This document shows, piece after piece, positions 35,831-42,447 of a DNA stretch of 64,000 nucleotides. Source of the DNA: Rhizobium sp. P32RR-XVIII (GTDB taxonomy: Bacteria; Pseudomonadota; Alphaproteobacteria; Rhizobiales; Rhizobiaceae); the NCBI RefSeq assembly GCF_012641395.1, contig NZ_JABAIH010000007.1, positions 1 through 64,000 of the forward strand, written 5' to 3'. The notes under the pieces were generated by a model. That model saw only the letters and a program-made list of their open reading frames with translations. It was not told where the DNA came from and did no database searches. Position 1 is the stretch's first letter, and every line of letters begins with the position of its first letter. A program made the position numbers and the translations under genes.

Positions 35831-36784
35831 TTATTCGATGACGCGGTTGGCGCGCTTCAGTACGCCTTCCGGCAACGTGACGCCCATCTTCTCCGCCGCC
35901 TTCTTGTTGACGACGAGGTCGCTACCTGCCGCAACCTTGACCGCGATGTCGCCCGGATTTTCACCCTTCAGGATACGAACGACAATGTCACCGGTCTGCT
36001 TGCCGACGTCGTAATAGTTGAAGCCGAGCGCTGCGATCGCGCCGCGGGAGACGGAGTCCGTATCCGCGGTAAAGAGCGGCAGCTTGCTTTCCTCGGCAAC
36101 GGCGACTGCGCCTTCAAGGGCCGAGATGATCGTGTTGTCGGTCGGCACGTAGATTGCGTCTGCACGGCCGACGAGCGCGCGCGCAGCTCCCTGGACCTCG
36201 GCCGATTTGGTCGCCGCGGATTCCACCACCGTAAGGCCAGCCTTCTCGGCTTCCTGCTTGAGGACGGCAAGAAGGGAAACGGAGTTCGCTTCACCGGAAT
36301 TGTAGAGATAGCCAATCGACTTCACGTTCGGCAGGATTTCCTTGATGAGCCCGATATGCTCGGCAACCGGCGACATGTCGGAGAGGCCGGTGACATTACC
36401 GCCGGGCTTGTCCATGTCCTTGACGAGCTGCGCGCCGAGCGGATCGGAAACGGCGGTGAACACGACCGGAATGTCGCGCGTTGCCGAAACGACAGCCTGC
36501 GCCGAAGGCGTGGAGATCGGCACGATGACATCAGGATCTTCACCGGCGAACTGGCGGGCGATCTGGGCGGCGGTCGCCGGGTTGCCCTGGGCCGATTCAA
36601 AAAGGAACTTGAGGTTCTCGCCTTCCTTGTAGCCGGCAGCCGCCAGCGTGTCCTGGACGCCCTTGCGAACGGCGTCGAGCGCCGGATGTTCGACGATTGC
36701 CGTCACGGCGACGGTCGCGTCTTCGGCCTTGGCAGGCAGGGTGAGGGCAAGGGTCGCCGCAACGGCGAGCAAAATCGAGCGCAT
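35831..36784 (-). CDS. ABC importer binding protein (COG2984 type)
   Basis: The 317-residue protein starts MRSILLAVAATLALTLPAKA, a signal peptide. GGAGG lies seven bases upstream, which decides the start over a frame to 36844. The mature protein has TVAVTAIVEHPALDAVRKGV, VIVPISTPSAQAVVSATRDI, PVVFTAVSDPLGAQLV and VYVPTDN-like segments (here AIYVPTDNTI), as in the COG2984 family. Gram-positive TrpX-type systems of this family carry tryptophan; the ligand here is unknown. Confidence 0.9.
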   Translation of the reverse strand: MRSILLAVAATLALTLPAKAEDATVAVTAIVEHPALDAVRKGVQDTLAAAGYKEGENLKFLFESAQGNPATAAQIARQFAGEDPDVIVPISTPSAQAVVSATRDIPVVFTAVSDPLGAQLVKDMDKPGGNVTGLSDMSPVAEHIGLIKEILPNVKSIGYLYNSGEANSVSLLAVLKQEAEKAGLTVVESAATKSAEVQGAARALVGRADAIYVPTDNTIISALEGAVAVAEESKLPLFTADTDSVSRGAIAALGFNYYDVGKQTGDIVVRILKGENPGDIAVKVAAGSDLVVNKKAAEKMGVTLPEGVLKRANRVIE

Positions 36785-36873
36785 GTCAGTCCTCCATCGA
36801 TGATAGGCGCTTCTAGGAAAAGCGAACCGCCTTATCAACCGCAAAGAACTGCTGGAAGGATCAAACTTCCTGA

Positions 36874-38103
36874 TCAGTCATCCGCGCCGTGATTGGCGAT
36901 CATCATTGCCTCGAAGGCCAGCCGCTCCGTCTTGCGCATCCGTTCGGATTCCGATTTCAGCTGCCCGCAAGCGGCGAGGATGTCGCGGCCGCGCGGCGTG
37001 CGGATCGGCGAGGCATAGCCCGCAGAATTGATGAAATCGGCAAACTTTTCGATCTGCGCCCAGTCGGAGCATTGATAGTTGGTGCCCGGCCATGGATTGA
37101 ACGGGATCAGATTGATCTTCGCCGGAACCCCCTTCAGCAGCTGAACGAGCCCCTTGGCATCTTCCAGGCTGTCGTTGATGTCCTTCAGCATGACGTATTC
37201 GAAGGTGATGCGGCGGGCATTCGAAAGCCCCGGATAGTTCCGGCAGGCTTCGATCAGTTCCTTCAGCGGATACTTCTTGTTGATCGGCACCAGGATATCG
37301 CGCAGGTCGTCGCGCACGGCATGCAGGGAGATTGCAAGCATGACGCCGATCTCCTCGCCAGTGCGGAAGATTTCGGGCACGACGCCGGAGGTCGAGAGCG
37401 TCACGCGGCGCTTCGACAACGACAAACCGTCACCATCGGTAGCGATCAACAGCGCCTGCTTCACGGCATCGAAATTGTAGAGCGGCTCGCCCATGCCCAT
37501 CATCACGATGTTGCTGACCTTGCGGCCTTCGGCCGGCATGATCGTACCCTGCGGCGCTTCGCGGTCCGGGAAATCGCCAAGCCGGTCGCGGGCAAGCAGG
37601 AGCTGCGAGAGAATTTCCTCGGCCGTCAGGTTGCGGACGAGGCGCTGCGTGCCGGTGTGACAGAAGGAACAGGTCAGCGTGCAGCCGACCTGGCTCGAAA
37701 TGCAGAGCGTGCCGCGACCCTCTTCCGGAATATAGACCGCTTCGATTTCGACGGGACGCCCCGCACCGCGCGCCGGGAAGCGCAGCAGCCACTTGCGGGT
37801 GCCGTCGTTGGACACCTGCTCTTCGACGATCTCGGGGCGGGCGATGGTGAAATGCTGCTTCAGCATCTCGCGCATGTCCTTGGCGACATTCGTCATGTGG
37901 TCGAAGTCGGAGACGCCGCGCACATAGATCCAGTTCCACAGCTGGCTGACGCGCATCTTGATCTGCTTCTCAACCACGCCCTTTTCGCGGAGCGCATTGC
38001 CCATCTGCTCGCGCGAAAGCCCGATCAGCGAGGGCTTCTCGTCGCCCAGCGGCACACGGGGCGCCTGCGGCTTGGTAACGGCCATAGCATCCATGACGGA
38101 CAT
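36874..38103 (-). CDS. rlmN: dual-specificity RNA adenine-C2 methyltransferase
   Basis: The 409-residue radical-SAM enzyme methylates C2 of A2503 in 23S rRNA and A37 of some tRNAs. The cluster motif is CTLTCSFCHTG, preceded by RGTLCISSQVG. NIVMMGMGEPLYNFD and SLHAVRDDLRDILVPINKKY follow, and the C-terminal RTPRGRDILAACGQL contains the catalytic Cys. The start MSVMDAMAVTKPQAP is plausible but could lie a few codons later. It stands alone. Confidence 0.96.
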   Translation of the reverse strand: MSVMDAMAVTKPQAPRVPLGDEKPSLIGLSREQMGNALREKGVVEKQIKMRVSQLWNWIYVRGVSDFDHMTNVAKDMREMLKQHFTIARPEIVEEQVSNDGTRKWLLRFPARGAGRPVEIEAVYIPEEGRGTLCISSQVGCTLTCSFCHTGTQRLVRNLTAEEILSQLLLARDRLGDFPDREAPQGTIMPAEGRKVSNIVMMGMGEPLYNFDAVKQALLIATDGDGLSLSKRRVTLSTSGVVPEIFRTGEEIGVMLAISLHAVRDDLRDILVPINKKYPLKELIEACRNYPGLSNARRITFEYVMLKDINDSLEDAKGLVQLLKGVPAKINLIPFNPWPGTNYQCSDWAQIEKFADFINSAGYASPIRTPRGRDILAACGQLKSESERMRKTERLAFEAMMIANHGADD

Positions 38104-38280
38104 AGTCTCTTATCCCGAAATCAAAACTGGACGCATCCCGGTAAGCCGGAAGACTTGGCGGGCGGCATCGGCAGTTCGCAGAAAGTTGAATGCGGAGCTG
38201 CGATCAAGGCCGCATTCGTTCCGCTGTTGCGCGCCGCTTTATCATCATTTTTGCCGCGCGTCACCATAGATGGAAACGGC

Positions 38281-38305
38281 AAAGGCCGGCGCAAGGCCGG
38301 CCTTT
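38281..38305 (-). terminator. terminator of the IalB-like gene
   Basis: AAAGGCCGGC (38281-38290) pairs perfectly with GCCGGCCTTT (38296-38305). It lies 26 bases after the stop of the minus-strand IalB-like gene; the U-tract is short. Confidence 0.75.
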
Positions 38306-38331
38306 GACTTTGATAGAGAGAATAAGACGGC

Positions 38332-38850
38332 TTACTTGCAGCTTTCAATCTGCTTCAGCGCGGCCGAGATGCCCGACAGCGAATAGCTGTAGGACGTGCC
38401 GGTGCCCTTGCGCGAAACCGCCGTTACCGTCATCGAATGGCCGCCCTTCATGGCGGCGACGAGGGCAGGCTCCTGCGCGGCATTCTCGACCCAACCGGCC
38501 TTGTCCTTGGTGAACATCACGAAGGTCTTGTTGTCGATCGTCACGTTGATCTTCGAGTTTTCCTTGACGGTATAGCCCATCATCGCCTGCGGCTCGTAGG
38601 AGATGTTCTGGCCCGGCCGCTGCGACACGATGAAGAAGTTGTCGCCATGGTCGACGCCGGCCGGCTGCTTGGTCGTCGGCACCGAAAGCACGTAGCACAC
38701 GTTACCGTTGCCTTGCTTGTAGGAATAGGCGCCCCAAGCCTGGAATTGTTGAATGCGCGTAGGTGCAGCAGCAGCCTGCTGCTGCGCTCCTGCGGCTCCG
38801 GCCGTAATAACAACGAGTGCGAGAGCGGGTACGATACGTTTTACTAACAT
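38332..38850 (-). CDS. invasion-associated locus B (IalB) family protein
   Basis: The 172-residue protein has a signal peptide (MLVKRIVPALALVVITAGAA, cleavage after GAQ-like residues) and the IalB pattern: FQAWGAYSYKQGNGNVCYVL near the N-terminus, FFIVSQRPGQ, GYTVKENSKINVTIDNKTF, and a terminal Cys that probably pairs with the first. IalB of Bartonella aids red-cell invasion, but the family is general in rhizobia and is periplasmic or outer-membrane. A perfect 12-base palindrome lies 75 bases upstream. Confidence 0.88.
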   Translation of the reverse strand: MLVKRIVPALALVVITAGAAGAQQQAAAAPTRIQQFQAWGAYSYKQGNGNVCYVLSVPTTKQPAGVDHGDNFFIVSQRPGQNISYEPQAMMGYTVKENSKINVTIDNKTFVMFTKDKAGWVENAAQEPALVAAMKGGHSMTVTAVSRKGTGTSYSYSLSGISAALKQIESCK

Positions 38851-39191
38851 GGATTTCCTGCCGGTTCTTGCGATTCAGCGCCCTGTCGGAGCGAGCGGCA
38901 TCTTCGTCACGATGTGGTCTATTTTGACTTAAGTCAGGTTACTAAAGCGTCAACGGAGGCTGCGAACCGTCCCCAGCTGTGCCATTCCTGGCCTGACCAT
39001 CCAACAATCGACGCGTTTTCGCCCCGCAACGATAGTTTGCCCGGATGGCGTGATGCCATCCTTTCGAGAAAATTTAAGACATAAAGATTCGGGCAAGAGT
39101 TTGACCTTTCAAAAATACCGCACCGGGTCATTAAAGCACTGGAAACCCGGGGAAGAATTGAGCGTCAAAGGCAACGCAGAACCGAACGGCC
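38851..39191. other. intergenic region upstream of the IalB-like gene
   Basis: These 341 bases lie between the IalB-like start and the YkvA stop. Two small open frames (38934-39131 minus, 39050-39274 plus) have no ribosome-binding site, odd composition and no likeness to any family. Apart from the palindrome at 38925 and the expected promoter I see nothing. Confidence 0.55.
38925..38936. promoter_or_regulatory. 12-base palindrome upstream of the IalB-like gene
   Basis: TGACTTAAGTCA is a perfect palindrome 75 bases upstream of the IalB-like start, in a locally A+T-rich stretch. Its symmetry suggests a dimeric regulator; the regulator is unknown. Confidence 0.4.
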
Positions 39192-39581
39192 TCAGACCGT
39201 TTTCATGCCTTCCGGCGGGTCGGCAAGCGCCCGATCCGCCGCATGGTAATGCTTCGGCTTCATATGGCTGTTGACCATCGCCAAAGCTGCTGAGAGCACG
39301 GCAATGTCGTCCGAAAAGCCGACGAGCGCAAAAACGTCGGGGATCGCGTCGAAAGGCAGGATGAAATAGGCGAAAGCCGCAAGCAGAATACCGCGGACGC
39401 GCGCCGGCGATTCAGGATCGAGTGCGCAATAGAAGCCCGCGACGACATCGCGCGAAAACGGAATCTGCCGCACCGCCCGCTTAAAGGTCGGCCAGAATTT
39501 CTTCCGCACAGCTCTCTCGCGGCGGCTCTGGGTATCTTCATCCCCGGGCAGCAGGATCTCACCGAACTTCACATCGTCCAT
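39192..39581 (-). CDS. YkvA family protein (DUF1232)
   Basis: The 129-residue protein contains the DUF1232 core: RVRGILLAAFAYFILPFDAI followed by PDVFALVGFSDDIAVLSAAL. That is one hydrophobic hairpin with the conserved P-x-D-x-I-P-D pattern. The N-terminal part is basic. Members are small membrane-associated proteins of unknown role. It is 51 bases upstream of the phhB stop, with both genes on the minus strand. Confidence 0.87.
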   Translation of the reverse strand: MDDVKFGEILLPGDEDTQSRRERAVRKKFWPTFKRAVRQIPFSRDVVAGFYCALDPESPARVRGILLAAFAYFILPFDAIPDVFALVGFSDDIAVLSAALAMVNSHMKPKHYHAADRALADPPEGMKTV

Positions 39582-39632
39582 TCCGGTCTCCCTTCACGTA
39601 CAAGCGAAGATATGGTGATGGTGTCATCGGAT

Positions 39633-39935
39633 TCAATCGATCTGTCCGGCTGCCTTGTCCATCGCCTTGGCCAGCTTGAAGTCGAATTCCGACAGCCCTC
39701 CAGCATCATGGGTGTTCAGCTTTACCTCGACCCTGGAATAGACATTGAACCATTCCGGATGGTGATTAAGCTTTTCCGCCGCGAACGCAGCCTTCGTCAT
39801 GAAGCCGAAGGCTTCGACGAAATTCTTGAAATTGAAGGTTTTCGAAATCGATGCGGCTTGCTCGTCCAGGGACCACCCCGTCAATCCGGCAAGCTGCGCT
39901 TCGATCGCATTCCGTTCCAGTTTTTCCGGTTTCAT
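39633..39935 (-). CDS. phhB: pterin-4a-carbinolamine dehydratase
   Basis: The 100-residue enzyme dehydrates 4a-hydroxytetrahydrobiopterin and so recycles the cofactor of aromatic hydroxylases. The active-site pattern AEKLNHHPEWFNVYSRVEVK and LNTHDAGGLSEFDFKLAKAM (three conserved histidines) is intact. AGGAG precedes the start. It is divergent from the phosphatase gene with only 36 bases between the two start codons. Confidence 0.94.
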   Translation of the reverse strand: MKPEKLERNAIEAQLAGLTGWSLDEQAASISKTFNFKNFVEAFGFMTKAAFAAEKLNHHPEWFNVYSRVEVKLNTHDAGGLSEFDFKLAKAMDKAAGQID

Positions 39936-39971
39936 GGCATCATTCTCCTATCTCTTCCTTCAGGTCTCTTC

Positions 39972-40472
39972 ATGAAACGCTTCAGTATTCTCTTTGTTTG
40001 CATGGGCAATATCTGCCGCTCTCCTCTCGCCGAGGGAATCTTCGCGCATGTCGCAAGGCAAGCCCGTCTTGCCGATCGTCTCAAGATTGATTCAGCGGGG
40101 CTCGGTGGCTGGCACCAGGGCGCCCAGCCCGACAAGCGCTCAATAGCAATCGCAAAGGCCCGCGGCATCGACATCACCGGGCAGCGTGCACGCCGTATCC
40201 GTCTCGAGGATTTCGAAGAAGCCGATCTTATCCTTGCAATGGATCGAAGCAATATGGCCGCGCTTCACGCAATGGCGCCGGAAGCAAGCAACATCGAGCT
40301 TTTCGGCGAGTTCGCGCTTCAGACCGGCGAAGACATTCAAGACCCCTACTACGGTGGCCTGGACGGTTTCGAGCAGGTCTATGCGAGGCTCTTGACCGGC
40401 TGCATCGCGCTGGTGGGTAAGCTTGGCACGGACCAGGCCTCGCTCAGCGGGAATACTTCCTCGGTCAGATAA
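39972..40472 (+). CDS. low-molecular-weight protein-tyrosine phosphatase
   Basis: The start MKRFSILFVCMGNICRSPLA at 39972 places the P-loop CMGNICRS (C-x5-R-S) at residues 10-17 as in the family; the frame extends upstream to 39612 but runs antisense through phhB. The acid loop DIQDPYYGG and the Asp of the P-loop switch region are present. The 166-residue protein is longer than usual by about 15 residues. The extra tail is coded by the 94-base overlap with the convergent thpR gene. Confidence 0.93.
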   Translation: MKRFSILFVCMGNICRSPLAEGIFAHVARQARLADRLKIDSAGLGGWHQGAQPDKRSIAIAKARGIDITGQRARRIRLEDFEEADLILAMDRSNMAALHAMAPEASNIELFGEFALQTGEDIQDPYYGGLDGFEQVYARLLTGCIALVGKLGTDQASLSGNTSSVR

Positions 40473-40972
40473 GGCCCGCCGCCGACCGATTCCCGCGACG
40501 AAAGCAGCACGAACCGCGAAACGGTGAAGGATGACGTCTGGAAGTTACCGCGGCCGGAAAGGTAATGCACGACATCATCAACACGCGAAGATTTCAGCCG
40601 CGCGAGCGTAACATGCGGCGTGAACTTCCGTGGATCCGGGGCCAGGCCGATCCGCTGGCACATGCGCTCAATCTCAGCCTGAAGGGCGTACATCTCCGGC
40701 GAAGAGGAAACGCCGGCCCAGACCGAATGCGGCTTCTTCGAGCCAAAGGAGCCGATGCCGTCGAGGCGGATCTGGAATTCGGATCGGTCGATCCGGTCCA
40801 GGCGCTCAACGACCTCGTCCGCGGTGCGGCCGTCGACGTCGCCGATGAAACGCAGCGTGATGTGGTAATTCTCCACATCGATCCATCTTGCACCAGGGAG
40901 ACCACCGCGCAGCAAGGAAAGGCTCATTGCCGCATTGCGCGGAATTTCGAGGGCGGTAAACAGTCTCGGCAT
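40379..40972 (-). CDS. thpR: RNA 2',3'-cyclic phosphodiesterase (2H family)
   Basis: The 197-residue protein starts MPRLFTALEIPRNAAMSLSL at 40972. It has both catalytic H-x-T-x motifs, HITLRFIGD (residues ~38-46) and HVTLARLKSS (residues ~120-129), the hallmark of 2H phosphoesterases such as LigT/ThpR, which open 2',3'-cyclic RNA ends. The family normally ends near EEVFPL; the last ~18 residues here come from the overlap with the phosphatase gene. Confidence 0.93.
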   Translation of the reverse strand: MPRLFTALEIPRNAAMSLSLLRGGLPGARWIDVENYHITLRFIGDVDGRTADEVVERLDRIDRSEFQIRLDGIGSFGSKKPHSVWAGVSSSPEMYALQAEIERMCQRIGLAPDPRKFTPHVTLARLKSSRVDDVVHYLSGRGNFQTSSFTVSRFVLLSSRESVGGGPYLTEEVFPLSEAWSVPSLPTSAMQPVKSLA

Positions 40973-41040
40973 AACGAGCACTCCCCGAATCTTTTGCAGG
41001 TGCTCACACGGAATCACGCATTCGGGAGACGCGCAAGCCC

Positions 41041-41685
41041 CTATTTCTTCAAAGAAGAAATCGTCCCGATGAATTGCGTGACCGCCGGCTCGATCTTCTG
41101 AACCATCACATCGATGCCCTTGGCGTTCGGATGCATTCCGTCCTCAAGCTTCAAACTGGCGTCGGTCACGACACCATCGAGAAAAAAGGCGTAAAGCGGG
41201 ACCTGGTATTTTTCCGCGAGCTTTTGGTAGATCGGATTGAACCGTGCAGCATAGTCCGCTCCCATGTTCGGCGGCGCCAGCATGCCCACAAGCAGTACCC
41301 CAATCCCGCGTTCCTTTAGCCGGGCAATCATCGCATCCAGATTTTTTTCGGTCTCCTCCGGCGGAATGCCGCGCAGCGCGTCATTGGCCCCGAGCTCTAG
41401 GATTACGCCGTTCGTGCCATCGGGAACGGACCAGTCGATGCGCGCCAGCCCGCCGGTCGTCGTGTCGCCGGAAACCCCGGCATTGGCGATCGAAACATCG
41501 ACCCCCTTCTCTTTCAAAGCAACCTGCAGCTTCTCCGGAAAACCGTCACCAGGCGGCAGCTGATAGCCTGCCATCAGGCTGTCGCCGAAACCGACAAGAT
41601 TGATTGTGGAAGCATTGGCTGTCGTCCCGAAGATCAACGACGAAACAATGACGGCGATGTGAAACGCGGCAACTTTAAATCTCAT
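41041..41685 (-). CDS. SGNH/GDSL arylesterase (TesA-like)
   Basis: The 214-residue protein has a signal peptide (MRFKVAAFHIAVIVSSLIFG, ending TTANA) and the four SGNH blocks: GFGDSLMAGYQLPP (Ser), NAGVSGDTTTGGL (Gly), LELGANDALRGIPP (Asn) and EDGMHPNAKG (Asp-His). This matches periplasmic thioesterase I/lysophospholipase L1. The start at 41685 is chosen at the signal peptide, since the longer open frame runs antisense to ybbA. It is divergent from ybbA across 54 bases, the same neighbourhood as tesA-ybbAP in E. coli. Confidence 0.94.
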   Translation of the reverse strand: MRFKVAAFHIAVIVSSLIFGTTANASTINLVGFGDSLMAGYQLPPGDGFPEKLQVALKEKGVDVSIANAGVSGDTTTGGLARIDWSVPDGTNGVILELGANDALRGIPPEETEKNLDAMIARLKERGIGVLLVGMLAPPNMGADYAARFNPIYQKLAEKYQVPLYAFFLDGVVTDASLKLEDGMHPNAKGIDVMVQKIEPAVTQFIGTISSLKK

Positions 41686-41739
41686 GCTGCCTTCCCTAGA
41701 TTGGCAAAGTCGTTGACGTTCATATAGGGCGATTTTCTG

Positions 41740-42447
41740 TTGGCAAAAACCATCATTGAGCTCAAGCAAGCGGATTTGACGCTGGGCAGTGCCGCAGCCT
41801 CCGTCCATGTACTGAAAGGCATCGACCTTTCGGTTGCGGCCGGCGAATCCGTCGGCATCGTCGGACCGTCCGGTTCGGGCAAGTCCACGTTGCTGATGGT
41901 GCTTGCAGGTCTCGAAAAGCTCGATAGCGGCGAGATCAATGTCAACGGGACACCGTTGCATGCCCTGAGCGAAGATGAAGTCGCAGACTTTCGCGGCCGA
42001 AATGTCGGCATCGTCTTCCAGTCGTTCCATCTGATCGCCAATATGACGGCACTCGAAAACGTCGCCGTTCCGCTCGAGCTGGCGAACGTGCCGACGCCCT
42101 TCGAAATCGCGCAACGCGAGTTGAAAGCCGTCGGCCTCGGCGAGCGTTTGAACCACTATCCCGGACAGCTGTCCGGCGGTGAGCAGCAACGTGTCGCCAT
42201 CGCCCGAGCCCTTGCACCCTCACCCGCTTTGCTCATAGCCGACGAACCGACCGGCAATCTTGACACCGATACCGGCCGCCAGATCGCCGATCTGCTGTTT
42301 TCCAAGCAGGCCGAACGCGGCATGACTCTGCTGCTCGTCACTCACGATGTCTCGCTTGCCAGCCGCTGCTCACGGCAAATCAAGGTCCGTTCCGGCCAGA
42401 TCGAAGGCGACAGCGCCGATCGCCGGTCCGAAGCGGCCATAGCATGA
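41740..42447 (+). CDS. ybbA: YbbA/LolD-type ABC ATPase
   Basis: The 235-residue ATPase has Walker A GPSGSGKSTLLMVLAG, Q-loop VFQSFHLIANM, signature LSGGEQQRVAIARAL, Walker B LLIADEPTGNLD and the switch LLVTHDVSLA. This is the MacB/LolD class that pairs with FtsX-like permeases. The start is a TTG with AGGG upstream; there is no nearby ATG. It overlaps ybbP by four bases. Confidence 0.92.
   Translation: MAKTIIELKQADLTLGSAAASVHVLKGIDLSVAAGESVGIVGPSGSGKSTLLMVLAGLEKLDSGEINVNGTPLHALSEDEVADFRGRNVGIVFQSFHLIANMTALENVAVPLELANVPTPFEIAQRELKAVGLGERLNHYPGQLSGGEQQRVAIARALAPSPALLIADEPTGNLDTDTGRQIADLLFSKQAERGMTLLLVTHDVSLASRCSRQIKVRSGQIEGDSADRRSEAAIA

Noticed and set aside
38934..39274. Two small open frames (38934-39131 minus, 39050-39274 plus)
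   Set aside because: They have no ribosome-binding site and no family likeness, and the plus frame runs antisense into the YkvA gene.
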